DNA from: Streptomyces jeddahensis
GTDB taxonomy: Bacteria > Actinomycetota > Actinomycetes > Streptomycetales > Streptomycetaceae
Assembly (NCBI RefSeq): GCF_001642995.1
Contig: NZ_LOHS01000088.1
Span: 1-64,000, forward strand
Reading direction: 5' to 3'
DNA length: 64,000 nucleotides
Shown: piece by piece, positions 52,129 to 61,245 of the stretch
Numbering within the stretch: position 1 is the stretch's first letter
Layout: each line of letters starts with the position of its first letter
Program-made: the position numbers and the translations under genes
Notes under the pieces: model-generated
The model's database searches: none
Seen by the model: only the letters and a program-made list of their open reading frames with translations
What the model was told of the DNA's origin: nothing

Positions 52129-52396
52129 CGGTCCCCGGACCGCCGTGATGCATGGCGCGTTCATTGGTGCATTCATTACGGAATGCCCCTCCGTGTCCGG
52201 CGCTCGGAATTGGGTACTTGCCCATAGGCTCGGTGCCGCCGACGAGCGCCGCACGGCCTCCCGACGGACGATGGGCGTCCTGCACCGTGCGTACCCGGGG
52301 CAGCGGCTCCGGCGGACGCCCCTCGGCCGGAAGACAGAGGCGATCGTCGGCCCCAGGGGCCCGGCGAGCCTTCACACGAGCGAGACGCTGACTGCG

Positions 52397-53233
52397 ATGG
52401 ACAAGAAGACCACGGCACACCCCGCACCCACGACCACGAGCGATGCCGTCAACGGAGCACCCTGCTGGGTCAGCCTCATGACCCGCGATCTCGAAGACGC
52501 GCAGGAGTTCTACAGCGCTGTGCTCGGCTGGAACTTCCGGCCGGCCAGGCTCGGCGACGAGTTCAGCATCGCCCTCCTGCACGGCAGGCCGGTCGCCGGC
52601 ATCGGCGCTCTCGCACACGCCCTGCAGGTGGCCGTGGCGTGGACGCCGTACTTCGCCGTCAGCAACGCCGACGAGGCCGCCTCGCGCATCCGGGAGCGGA
52701 GCGGCACGATCGCGGTCGGGCCGATGACCTTCTCGGCGGGACGCGGCGCGCTCGCAGCCGACCGTGACGGCGCCGTCTTCGGCATCTGGGAGGGCGAGCT
52801 CTTCGCCGGCTGGGGGACATGGGAGGACGACGAGGTGCCGGCGTGGGTGCGGCTGCGCACGCGGGACGCCTTCGAGGCGGCCATCTTCTACGGCGAGGTC
52901 CTGGGCTGGGCCAGCGGCAAAGCGGGCTCCTGCGAGGTCGAGTACCAGGACGAGGAAGTGCACCTGCGCTGCGGCGGACACGTCCTCGCCCGCCTCAGCT
53001 CCGGTGCCCTCGAAGCGGCGGCGGACCCGACGATCAGACCCCGCTGGCAGGTCATCTTCACGGTCCCCGACGTGGACGAGGCGGCGAAGGTGGCGGTGAA
53101 GCTCGGCGGCACGATCATGGAGGAGCAGACGACGAGCCTCGGCGAGGAGATCACTCTGCGCGACCCTGAGGGCGGTCTGTTCACCATCGCACCCCGCTCC
53201 GCCGACGTGGGCCAGGGTGCGCTGCGCACGTGA
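52397..53233 (+). CDS. Two-domain VOC family protein
   Basis: 278 residues from ATG 52397. VOC unit 1 is ~20-135 (CWVSLMTRDLEDAQEFYSAV; GAVFGIWEGE) and unit 2 ~150-265 (AWVRLRTRDAFEAAIFYGEV; LRDPEGGLFTIAP). It is paralogous in layout to the protein at 31354. Metal ligands are not obvious. Function is unknown. There is no clear ribosome site. Confidence 0.87.
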   Translation: MDKKTTAHPAPTTTSDAVNGAPCWVSLMTRDLEDAQEFYSAVLGWNFRPARLGDEFSIALLHGRPVAGIGALAHALQVAVAWTPYFAVSNADEAASRIRERSGTIAVGPMTFSAGRGALAADRDGAVFGIWEGELFAGWGTWEDDEVPAWVRLRTRDAFEAAIFYGEVLGWASGKAGSCEVEYQDEEVHLRCGGHVLARLSSGALEAAADPTIRPRWQVIFTVPDVDEAAKVAVKLGGTIMEEQTTSLGEEITLRDPEGGLFTIAPRSADVGQGALRT

Positions 53234-53362
53234 CGCCGAACGCGTCCCGGGCCGCTGGACCGAACGGCCGAGCGCGGGTTTGCGGGTGCCCGGCCGCGGC
53301 TAAGCACCAGCCGCGCTGATGCCGTAGTGGCGTCAGGCCTGTCGCCGGCGTACGGAGGGTGC

Positions 53363-55102
53363 ATGCCGCAGCTCGGCCAAGAGGTGGCGCAGCCGGCTGA
53401 GGCGGGGCCGAGCCGCCGTGTCGGCGCGGGGAACAGGCTGCTGACCTACCTGACGACCACCGACCACAAGGTCATCGGCAACATGTACATGGTGACCGCC
53501 TTCGGGTTCTTCCTGTTCGGCGGTTTCTTGGCGATGCTGATGCGGGCCGAACTCGCCCGGCCCGGGCTGCAGTTGATGTCGTCGGAGCAGTACAACCAGC
53601 TGTTCACCATCCACGGCACGGTGATGATGCTGCTCTTCGCCACGCCGATGTTCGCCGGCTTCGCGAACGCCGTGATGCCGCTGCAGATCGGTGCACCGGA
53701 TGTGGCGTTCCCGCGATTGAACGCCTTGACCTACTGGCTGTTCCTCTTCGGCGGGCTGATCGTGGTCTCCGGGTTCGTGGTCCCGGGTGGAGCGGCCGCC
53801 TTCGGCTGGTTCGCGTACGCGCCCCTCAACAGCGCCGTCCGCGAGCCCGGCGCGGGCGGGAACCTGTGGGCGATGGGGCTGGTGCTTGCGGGCCTCAGCA
53901 CCACGCTGGGGTCGGTGAACTTCATCGCCACCATCGTGTGCCTACGGGCGCCCGGCATGACGATGTTCCGGATGCCGATCTTCACCTGGAACATCCTCTT
54001 CACGTCCATCCTGGCGCTTCTTGCTTTCCCCGTACTGGCTGCCGCGCTGCTCTGCCTGGTCGCGGACCGGAAATTCGGTGCCCATATCTTCGACTCGCCC
54101 AACGGCGGCGCGATCCTCTGGCAGCACCTCTTCTGGTTCTTCGGCCATCCGGAGGTCTATATCGTCGCCCTGCCGTTCTTCGGCGTGGTCAGCGAGATCG
54201 TTCCGGTGTTCAGCCGCAAGCCGATGTTCGGCTATCTGGGCATGGTCACGGCCACGATCGTCATCACCATGCTCTCCGCGGTCGTCTGGGCCCACCACAT
54301 GTTCGCCACGGGAGCGGTGCTGCTGCCGTTCTTCGCTCTCATGTCGTTCCTGATCGCGGTACCCACGGGAGTGAAGTTCTTCAACTGGATCGGCACGATG
54401 TGGCACGGCAGCGTCTCGTTCGAGGCACCGATGCTCTGGGCCCTCGGATTTCTGGTCACCTTTCTGCTCGGCGGGCTCAGCGGTGTGCTGGTCGCCTCGC
54501 CGCCGCTCGACTTCCACCTCACCGACACGTACTTCGTCGTGGCGCATCTGCACTACGTGCTGTTCGGAACCGTGGTCTTCGCGATGTTCGGCGGATTCTT
54601 CTTCTGGTGGCCGAAGTGGACCGGCCGCCTGCTCGACGAACGCCTCGGAAAAATCCAGTTCTGGACGCTGTTCATCGGATTCCAGGCGACGTTCCTCGTC
54701 CAGCACTGGCTCGGTGAGATCGGTATGCCGCGGCGCTACGCCGACTACCTTGCCGCAGACGGATTCACCCTCCTGAACATGGTCTCCACCATCGGAGCGT
54801 TCCTGGTGGGCCTGTCCAATCTGCCGTTCTTCTACAACCTGTGGAAGACCGCGAAACACGGACCCAAGGCCGAGACCGACGATCCCTGGGGATTCGGGCG
54901 TTCCCTCGAGTGGGCGACGTCCTGTCCTCCGCCGCGCCACAACTTCGTTGCACTGCCGAGAATCCGCTCCGACTCGCCAGCCTTCGACCTGCACCACCCC
55001 GAGGCCAGGACGAGAATCCGCACCGAGATTGGCAGAGAGGAACCAGCCGGAGAGGACAGGGAGAGACCCACCCCCGATTCGCACGGAAGGTACAGCGTGT
55101 GA
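53363..55102 (+). CDS. ctaD: Cytochrome c oxidase subunit I (second copy type)
   Basis: 579 residues from ATG behind ACGGAGGGTGC. About 12 TM helices; haem/CuB ligands are in FTIHGTVMM (~84), FFGHPEVYI (Cys-free HPEVY), VWAHHMFATG and VVAHLHYVLFGT. The proton-channel segments look complete. It is the catalytic subunit of the aa3 oxidase, reducing O2 with electrons from the bc1 complex. It overlaps the CtaF-like gene by GTGA. No ctaC, ctaE or qcrCA genes are nearby, so this is probably an accessory isoform of the main oxidase. The C-terminal ~70 residues form a long polar tail. Confidence 0.92.
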   Translation: MPQLGQEVAQPAEAGPSRRVGAGNRLLTYLTTTDHKVIGNMYMVTAFGFFLFGGFLAMLMRAELARPGLQLMSSEQYNQLFTIHGTVMMLLFATPMFAGFANAVMPLQIGAPDVAFPRLNALTYWLFLFGGLIVVSGFVVPGGAAAFGWFAYAPLNSAVREPGAGGNLWAMGLVLAGLSTTLGSVNFIATIVCLRAPGMTMFRMPIFTWNILFTSILALLAFPVLAAALLCLVADRKFGAHIFDSPNGGAILWQHLFWFFGHPEVYIVALPFFGVVSEIVPVFSRKPMFGYLGMVTATIVITMLSAVVWAHHMFATGAVLLPFFALMSFLIAVPTGVKFFNWIGTMWHGSVSFEAPMLWALGFLVTFLLGGLSGVLVASPPLDFHLTDTYFVVAHLHYVLFGTVVFAMFGGFFFWWPKWTGRLLDERLGKIQFWTLFIGFQATFLVQHWLGEIGMPRRYADYLAADGFTLLNMVSTIGAFLVGLSNLPFFYNLWKTAKHGPKAETDDPWGFGRSLEWATSCPPPRHNFVALPRIRSDSPAFDLHHPEARTRIRTEIGREEPAGEDRERPTPDSHGRYSV

Positions 55103-55488
55103 AAACCGAAGCCCAGCTTTTCGCCGGGGTCGCGGGATTCTTCTTCGTCACCGGCCTCGGCTACGGCTGGTTCGCCCAGGACCCGGCCGGCACTGCGGCG
55201 CTGACCGTGTCGTTTCTGATGTCCGGCCTGATCGCGCTCTTCTTCACACGGAAATACCGGCTCGGCGGGAAGCGGCCGGAGGACCGGAGGCGCGGGGAAG
55301 TGGCCGAACGCGTGGGCGCGTTGGACTTCTTCCCGCCGCGCAGCGCCTATCCGCCGGTGACCGCTCTGGGCGCGGCCGTGGCAGCCCTGGGAGTCGTGTA
55401 CGGCCTGTGGCTTTTCGTGATCGGGATGGGAGTGCTCGGCGCCGGTGTGGTCGGGTTGGTGTTCGAGTACGTCCACAGGGGCGAGTGA
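55099..55488 (+). CDS. ctaF: CtaF-type cytochrome c oxidase subunit IV
   Basis: 129 residues from GTG overlapping the ctaD stop. Two TM helices at the N-terminus (LFAGVAGFFFVTGLGYGWFA and GTAALTVSFLMSGLIALFFT) and two near the C-terminus (AVAALGVVYGLWLFVIGMGV, VLGAGVVGLVFEYV) match the actinobacterial CtaF subunit. It stabilises the oxidase complex. Co-translation with ctaD suggests they form one enzyme. It converges on qcrB. Confidence 0.87.
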   Translation: MKTEAQLFAGVAGFFFVTGLGYGWFAQDPAGTAALTVSFLMSGLIALFFTRKYRLGGKRPEDRRRGEVAERVGALDFFPPRSAYPPVTALGAAVAALGVVYGLWLFVIGMGVLGAGVVGLVFEYVHRGE

Positions 55489-55520
55489 CGGCTTCCCGCG
55501 CTGCAGACCGCCTTCTGCGA

Positions 55521-57167
55521 CTACTGCCCGGCCTCACTCCTGGCCTCGCCGCCGGACGGTTCGGCGAGGGCCTCCTCGACTTTGCGCCGCTCCTCGGGCG
55601 TCATCGGCATCTCCACGCGGTCGCCGTAGTACCAGGAGCTCAAGCCGGACCGAAGCCGCTGCAGACGCGTGGCGGCCTGCGGCGGCGGGGGCAAGGGGCG
55701 GGGCACGTCGCGCACCAGGATGCGGTAGCGCCGTCCCGCCTCCACCGGGCGGTGGCTCTCGCTGATCCCGCCGTAGAGGCTCTGGCTCACCTCGCCGGTC
55801 TCCACCCCTTCGAGGAGCAACCGCCGCTCGTGGTCCTGCAGAGCCAGGCAGAGCCGCTTCGTGACGACGAAGGCCACGACGGGGCCGACGAAGACGGCGA
55901 TACGGAAGATCCACGTCAGCGCATTGACGGAGACCAGGAACGAATACGCGATCACGTCATTGCCGCCCGCCAGCAGCAGGACCGCGTAGAACACGATGGC
56001 GGCGACGCCCAGAGCGGTACGGGTAGGCCGGTTGCGAGGCCGGTCGCACAGGTGGTGTTCCCGCCGGTCGCCCGTCACCCACCTCTCGAAGAACGGGTAG
56101 GCGAACAGCACCACGAACAGCACGCCAGGGAGGACCACCGCGGGGAGGAACACGTTCCACATCACCGTGTGCCCGGCCGCCGTGGTCTGCCACGGCGGCA
56201 TGATGCGCATGGCCCCCTCCAGAAAACCCACGTACCAGTCGGGCTGCGCGCCCGTGGCGACCTGGTCGGTGCGGTACGGGCCGTACAGCCAGACGGGGTT
56301 GATCTGCGCGACCGCCGAAAGCCCGGTCAGCAGACCGAAGACCATGAAGAACAGGCCCGCGGACTTGGCGGTGAACTGGGGAAACATCGGGTGACCGACC
56401 ACATTCCGGTTGGTCCGGCCGCGCGCGTTCCACTGCGTGTGCTTGAGATACACGACAAGGATCAGATGGACGGCGATCAGAGCAACCAGCAGGCCGGGCA
56501 CCAGCAGAATGTGGACGACGTAGAGCCGGGGCAGGATGTCCTCGCCGGGGTAGGGTCCGCCCCAGATGAAGAAGCTGAGATAGGTGCCGAGGACCGGAAT
56601 CGACATGACGATGGTGTGCGCCGTGCGCATCCCCGTGCCCGAGAGCAGGTCGTCCGGCAGTGAGTAGCCGGCGAAGCCCTCAAGAAGGGCGAGGAGGAAC
56701 AGCGTCACCCCGATCGTCCAGTTGACCTCGCGCGGCTTGCGGAACGCACCCGTGAAGAAGATCCGCAGCATGTGCAGGCCGATGGCGGCGACGAACACCA
56801 GCGCCGCCCAGTGGTGGATCTGCCGGATCAGCAGCCCGCCGCGGACCTCGAAGCTGATGTCGAGCGTGGAGGCATACGCCTGCGTCATGGCCTGGCCCCG
56901 CAGGGGCTCGTAGCTTCCCTGGTAGATGCTCGGGGTCATGCCCGGGTCGAAGAAGAAGGTCAGATAGGTGCCTGTCAGGATCAGGACCACGAAGCTGTAG
57001 AGCGCGAGCTCGCCCAGCAGGAACGACCAGTGGTCCGGGAACGCTTTCCGCAACAGTCCCTGGCCCGCCTCGGACGCCGGCAGCCGGCCGTCGAGAGCCT
57101 CAAAACCGGTGACCGCCGCCGCCTGCGCAGACGCTGTCAGCCTCTCCCTCCGCTTGCGGAACAGCAT
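55521..57167 (-). CDS. qcrB: Cytochrome b subunit of the bc1 complex (second copy type)
   Basis: 548 residues from ATG, with AAGG 6 nt upstream. Cytochrome b core with haem-ligand histidines in LLIRQIHHWAALVFVAAIGL and, about 100 residues later, AHTIVMSIP and LVALIAVHLILVVY. The quinol-site segment GGPYPGEDILPRLYVVH is present (family PEWY is here PGED). The C-terminal ~120 residues are soluble and Arg-rich. It passes electrons from menaquinol; qcrC/qcrA are not adjacent. Convergent with ctaD-ctaF, it may form an alternative supercomplex branch. Confidence 0.9.
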   Translation of the reverse strand: MLFRKRRERLTASAQAAAVTGFEALDGRLPASEAGQGLLRKAFPDHWSFLLGELALYSFVVLILTGTYLTFFFDPGMTPSIYQGSYEPLRGQAMTQAYASTLDISFEVRGGLLIRQIHHWAALVFVAAIGLHMLRIFFTGAFRKPREVNWTIGVTLFLLALLEGFAGYSLPDDLLSGTGMRTAHTIVMSIPVLGTYLSFFIWGGPYPGEDILPRLYVVHILLVPGLLVALIAVHLILVVYLKHTQWNARGRTNRNVVGHPMFPQFTAKSAGLFFMVFGLLTGLSAVAQINPVWLYGPYRTDQVATGAQPDWYVGFLEGAMRIMPPWQTTAAGHTVMWNVFLPAVVLPGVLFVVLFAYPFFERWVTGDRREHHLCDRPRNRPTRTALGVAAIVFYAVLLLAGGNDVIAYSFLVSVNALTWIFRIAVFVGPVVAFVVTKRLCLALQDHERRLLLEGVETGEVSQSLYGGISESHRPVEAGRRYRILVRDVPRPLPPPPQAATRLQRLRSGLSSWYYGDRVEMPMTPEERRKVEEALAEPSGGEARSEAGQ

Positions 57168-57321
57168 GCGCCACCTTCGCTCCTGGTCACCACGGACGCG
57201 CTGAGTGTTCAGGTGTGCTGATGCGTAACCGGGGAGCGGTCCGGCCAATCGCGCGGGCAGTCGGGATTAGGCAGAACAGCGGCACAAGGACATGCAATCG
57301 CAGAAGGGCATGCAATTACCG

Positions 57322-57350
57322 AGCAATCACTTCTCACTAAGCAATCACTT
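57322..57350. repeat. 11-bp direct repeat before the DUF5133 gene end
   Basis: AGCAATCACTT occurs at 57322-57332 and 57340-57350 in an unusually AT-rich stretch of the window. It overlaps the stop region of the DUF5133 gene by one base. Its significance is unclear. Confidence 0.5.
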
Positions 57351-57595
57351 CAGGTATCGGCTTCGTGCGGCACCTGGGCCTGTGCCCGCGAGCGGTGCGA
57401 CGGCCACAGATAGCTCTCCGCCGCGAGGGCGGCCTCGCGTGCGTTGCGCCGGCCCATGAGTACGCACAAGGTGTACGCGGTGTCCTCGAACCTTCGGCGC
57501 ACCGTGAGATTCGTCGGATCGGCGAGCATCATGCGTTCCCAGGCGCGATAACGGTTGAGAAGGCGGGCGACCCGTGCCTTGTCGGGCTGAAGCAT
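57350..57595 (-). CDS. DUF5133 protein
   Basis: 81 residues from ATG behind GGGAGCAGTGCA. The sequence MLQPDKARVARLLNRYRAWE, MLADPTNLTVRRRFEDTAYT and LCVLMGRRNAREAALAAESY is characteristic of the DUF5133 family of small helical Streptomyces proteins. Function is unknown. It lies upstream of qcrB on the same strand. Confidence 0.85.
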   Translation of the reverse strand: MLQPDKARVARLLNRYRAWERMMLADPTNLTVRRRFEDTAYTLCVLMGRRNAREAALAAESYLWPSHRSRAQAQVPHEADT

Positions 57596-57895
57596 TGCAC
57601 TGCTCCCTCCGGACGGATGGGAATTCGTTATGCCGGGCGCCGAGCGGCCGAGCGCAAGAGCCACCCGAGCGGGCTATGTTGTTACGCCAGGCCGTGCGTC
57701 GGGCTGTACGCCGGGCTCCTCCACGAGTAATTTTCGCCCCTTCACCCGAATGCCTCTTGTTGGCCCTTCAACTTCACCGTACTCCCGTACAGCAGAGCAG
57801 CCGCGTACGCGCGGGCCGCAGGCTCCGTGGTACGCGGCTGACTCCTCGGTCGCATTGTGTGAAGGATTCACACCTCGGGCTTCGCGCCTCCGGTC

Positions 57896-58396
57896 TCAGA
57901 CCTCAGGCCGCGTCTCCGTGCGCGTGAACGGCTCGGCGGTCGTCGCCCGGCCGGGCGTCGTGGTCTCGCGGCCGGTCTTCGCTGCTGCTCCGGCGCAGAC
58001 GAGGCCGAGCAGGACGGTGAGGGCGCCGATGAGGACGTTGTTGAGAATGACGCCGGCGTCGGGGCCTCGACCGACCACCCACGGAGAGATGATCAGCCAG
58101 ACGCCGATGGCGCACATGGCCCAGCTCAGGCCGTACATCCTGGCGGGGTTGACAGTGAAGCCCAGGGCCAGCAGGCCGATGGCGACCCCCATGATGAGGT
58201 TGTGCCCCACGAGCGCGGGCTCGCTGGCGCCGAAGTGGAGGATCCACGGGGATGCGGCACAGTACAGGCCGATGAGGAACACCGGCGCATCCACGAGTAC
58301 CACATCACGTCCGCCCAGTATGCGGGCGTATCGGTCCCGCATCTCGGAAACGTCGGGGTGGGCGGTTATGTCTCCCCGGTGCGAAACGTCGGCCAT
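57896..58396 (-). CDS. SPW-repeat membrane protein
   Basis: 166 residues from ATG with AAGGAG 9 nt upstream. Two SPW repeats, AASPWILHFG (~50) and IISPWVVG (~107), each followed by a TM helix, and four TM helices in all (e.g. LIMGVAIGLLALGFTVNPAR). The family is of unknown function in actinobacterial membranes. The N-terminus is soluble. Confidence 0.88.
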   Translation of the reverse strand: MADVSHRGDITAHPDVSEMRDRYARILGGRDVVLVDAPVFLIGLYCAASPWILHFGASEPALVGHNLIMGVAIGLLALGFTVNPARMYGLSWAMCAIGVWLIISPWVVGRGPDAGVILNNVLIGALTVLLGLVCAGAAAKTGRETTTPGRATTAEPFTRTETRPEV

Positions 58397-58585
58397 GAGA
58401 CTCGTCTCCTTACAGTTCCTGCAAGTCTGACCGCGTCGCGCGGCGGATGCCGCACATGTTCATTCTGCGCTTATTTCTTCTTTATGGATAGAGCAGAGAA
58501 ATGGGGCGAATCGTTACAGTGGGTTACTGGGAGGTGGGTCGCGGCGGGCGGCCGTGGCCGGCCGGTGAGCGTTCTCAGCGCGGTT

Positions 58586-59647
58586 TCAGCGAGCGTGACG
58601 GGGCATCTCGCGCGTACGCGTCCAGGTCAGCAGCTCCTCCGCCGTCCAGCAGGTGATGACGCGCTCGGCAGGCACCCCGCACTCCTCGGCACGGGCGCAG
58701 CCCAGGATCTGCCAGTCGAGCTGGCCCGGCGCGTGCGCGTCCGTGTCGACGGAGAACAGCACGCCCGCCTCGAGAGCCTGACGCAGCAGACGCCGTGGTG
58801 GATCGAGCCGCTCCGGACGGCTGTTGATCTCCACCGCCGTGCCCGACTCGGCGCACGCCGCGAACACTTCGTCCGCGTCGAACTCCGACTCGGGCCGCCC
58901 GCGCCCGGTGACCAGCCGTCCGGTGCAGTGTCCGAGCACGTCCGCCAGCGGATTGCGTACGGCTGTGACCATACGGCGTGTCATCGCGGCGGCGTCCATG
59001 CGGAGTTTGGAGTGCACGGACACGACCACGACGTCGAGAAGCTCGAGCAGTTCGGGCTCCTGGTCGAGCGACCCGTCCGGCAGGATGTCGCACTCGATGC
59101 CGGTGAGCAGCCGGAACGGCGCCCATGTCGCGTTGAGTTCGGCCACCACCCGCAGTTGCTCCCGCAGCCGCTCGGCCGACAGGCCGCGCGCCACGGTCAG
59201 CCGTGGGGAGTGGTCGGTGAGCGCCGCCCATTCGTGTCCCAGCTGCGCCGCCGTCCGTCCCATCTCCTCGATGGGGCTGCCGCCGTCGGACCAGTCGGAG
59301 TGCATATGGCAGTCGCCGCGCAGCAGCGCACGCAGCCGCTCACCGTGGCTCCCGGTGCCACCGTCCGTGCCGCCGTCCGCGCCCTGGGGCGACGCGGTCT
59401 CCTGCTCGAGCCGTTCCAGATAGCCGGGCACGTCACCGGCCAGCGCCTCGCGCACCACGTTCGCCGTCTTGGGGCCGATTCCCTTCACCGCTTCCAGCGT
59501 CCCTGCGGCGAGCCGGTCCGCCAGCTCCTGGTCCGTCATGGCCGCGACGACGTCGGCAGCCGTGCGGAAGGCCCGCACACGGTAGGTGGGCGCCTGGGTC
59601 CGCTCCAGCAGGAACGCGATCCGCTTGAGCGCCTCGACGGGGTCCAT
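58586..59647 (-). CDS. PHP-domain hydrolase with helix-hairpin-helix, no polymerase domain
   Basis: 353 residues from ATG 59647 behind AGGAGGTGACC. N-terminal helix-hairpin-helix (~45-75: LEAVKGIGPKTANVVREALA), then PHP domain (~110-345): CHMHSDWSDGGSP, LTDHSPRL, LTGIECDILPDG, VVVSVHSKL, LGHCTGRLV, VEINSRPERL and DTDAHAPGQL. These metal-binding motifs match the PHP domain of family X polymerases, but the polymerase half is missing. It may be a phosphoesterase or nuclease in DNA repair. Confidence 0.85.
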   Translation of the reverse strand: MDPVEALKRIAFLLERTQAPTYRVRAFRTAADVVAAMTDQELADRLAAGTLEAVKGIGPKTANVVREALAGDVPGYLERLEQETASPQGADGGTDGGTGSHGERLRALLRGDCHMHSDWSDGGSPIEEMGRTAAQLGHEWAALTDHSPRLTVARGLSAERLREQLRVVAELNATWAPFRLLTGIECDILPDGSLDQEPELLELLDVVVVSVHSKLRMDAAAMTRRMVTAVRNPLADVLGHCTGRLVTGRGRPESEFDADEVFAACAESGTAVEINSRPERLDPPRRLLRQALEAGVLFSVDTDAHAPGQLDWQILGCARAEECGVPAERVITCWTAEELLTWTRTREMPRHAR

Positions 59648-60033
59648 GGTCACCTCCTGCCTGCGGACCGGCCCCTGCGCGACCTGGCCCGCGACGTCGC
59701 GGGCCCGCCGCTCCAGGTTCGCTCAGGCGCCTGAGCGCCGCACGGCGTGCGCACCGCTTCTCGCCAGGGAGCGGTGGCGGCTGCCGTACGGGAACTGGCG
59801 ACCCATTGAGACGCGTGTCATTCCGCCCACAGCAGCGGCGATCAAGAGACCGTACGTGATGTGCGACACCGGGACTCGAGCAGAAAACGACTCTTATTGA
59901 TCATTTCCCGACCGGATGCCCTGGTCACCGGGTACGGAACCGAAAAAAGTGGGGAACGATGTTGGATTCGGGTATTTGACACCCCGCTGCGCGCGCGGGT
60001 AGGAAACAGCTCTGTGGAGCCGAGGGGTGAATT
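59648..60033. other. Intergenic region, divergent promoters
   Basis: 386 bp between the PHP gene (minus strand) and the 174-aa gene (plus strand). No gene was recognised. It holds the promoters of both. Confidence 0.4.
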
Positions 60034-60558
60034 GTGCACGAACCGAACATCGTGGGGGACTGGCAGGAGTACGACGACGAGCACCCAGGTCTCCGGGTTC
60101 GTGTCCATGATCTGAAAAAGGACGAGCCGCCGCGGGGTCGCGACGACCACGCGAAAGATCTCACGTACTTCAGCTTCCGCGTAACCGTCGAGAATCGCTC
60201 GGGGGAATCGATCGCGCTTCAGCTCGAGGACGGCCAACTGGACGTCCGCATCGGCGGCGACGGCGAGGGCGCGTTTCTCGACTGGCGCAATTCCCAGTTC
60301 ATCGAGGGCTTCGACGTCTACCCCCTGCGCCGCGCCACAGCGACGATCTTCGCCGCCGGTCCGGAGGACCAGCTGGAGATCGTCGACGTTCAGGTCCAGT
60401 TGAGGGCCGACGAGGAATGGACCCGGCGTTGCGTGTGGGTGGGCGGCATCGGCGTGCCGCAGCCGTCGGCGTGCGGCGGAAAGCGGCCCGGCGCCGCCAA
60501 GGACAGCATCGCCGCGCAGGTCAGCCGCTATCTCGAAGGGGAGACCGGCACGGCCTGA
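60034..60558 (+). CDS. Hypothetical protein, 174 aa
   Basis: From GTG 60034. The acidic sequence (VGDWQEYDDEHPGLRVRVHD, YFSFRVTVENRSGESIAL, DEEWTRRCVWVGG) looks like an immunoglobulin-like beta sandwich of the DUF4352 kind. No signal peptide is present. Function is unknown. A 37-bp tandem repeat lies downstream. Confidence 0.75.
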   Translation: MHEPNIVGDWQEYDDEHPGLRVRVHDLKKDEPPRGRDDHAKDLTYFSFRVTVENRSGESIALQLEDGQLDVRIGGDGEGAFLDWRNSQFIEGFDVYPLRRATATIFAAGPEDQLEIVDVQVQLRADEEWTRRCVWVGGIGVPQPSACGGKRPGAAKDSIAAQVSRYLEGETGTA

Positions 60559-60590
60559 CGGCCTGATGCCGCGACTCCGGCACCGGCAGA

Positions 60591-60674
60591 GCACCGGCCG
60601 GTACCGAAGACGCGCGGGAATCCTCCGGCACCGGCCGGTACCGAAGACGCGCGGGGCGCCTCCGGCACCGGCCG
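60591..60674. repeat. 37-bp tandem repeat, 2.3 copies
   Basis: Units start at 60591, 60628 and 60665 and share GCACCGGCCGGTACCGAAGA followed by CGCGCGGG. The third copy is a 10-bp stub. It lies between the hypothetical gene and the convergent copper-binding protein gene. Each unit has an internal CGGCCGGTACCG inverted element. Confidence 0.85.
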
Positions 60675-60709
60675 CGCGATTCGCGGTCGGATCAGCGGGT
60701 CTCCGTGGC

Positions 60710-61072
60710 TCAGGCCGCGGCGCCCGCCATCGTGCGGCACATCTCCGCGCAGCGGCGACAGGACTCCGCACACCGCATCATCAGCGGATCCTCCGGCATG
60801 CCCATACACGCCTCGGCGCACATGTCGCATGCCCTGGCGCACATCCGGCACATCTCGGCCGCCATGGGCGACCTGCGCATCATCATGTCCGCGCATATGC
60901 GGGTGATCTCGGTGCAGTCCATCAGCGCCCGCATGATCTGCATCTGGGCCTGACCACCCATCTGCAGGCAGGAGCTCATGCTCTCCTCGCAGATGCTGTG
61001 GCACGACATGCACGCGTCGACGCAGTCCTGCATCTCCTTGCTCAGCGTGGTGGTGGTTCCGGGCTGCTGCAT
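60710..61072 (-). CDS. Csp-type four-helix-bundle copper-binding protein (DUF326)
   Basis: 120 residues from ATG behind CCGGAGGAGGAGTC. Sixteen cysteines are spaced by three to four residues along four helices (CVDACMSCHSIC, CTEITRIC, CRMCARACDMCAEAC, CAESCRRCAEMC), with many Met. This is the Csp family in which cysteines line the bundle core and bind many Cu(I) ions. No signal peptide is present, so a cytosolic copper store is inferred. It may protect the neighbouring oxidase genes' copper supply. Confidence 0.92.
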   Translation of the reverse strand: MQQPGTTTTLSKEMQDCVDACMSCHSICEESMSSCLQMGGQAQMQIMRALMDCTEITRICADMMMRRSPMAAEMCRMCARACDMCAEACMGMPEDPLMMRCAESCRRCAEMCRTMAGAAA

Positions 61073-61245
61073 GACTCCTCCTCCGGTTGACGGGACCCCG
61101 GTCGGGTCCCCTCGCCCTTCCGTCGTACGCCTGCCCGCCACGGCGCGCCATCGGGCGGACTCGAACAGTCCATGCGAGGGCGCGGCGTAAGCCGTAGCGC
61201 AGCCGAAACGAGCCATGGCGCCGGTCAGGCAGCAGACGGGCGGCG

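Noticed and set aside
60591..60674. Possible CRISPR array
   Set aside because: The 37-bp units are adjacent with no spacers, and there are no cas genes.
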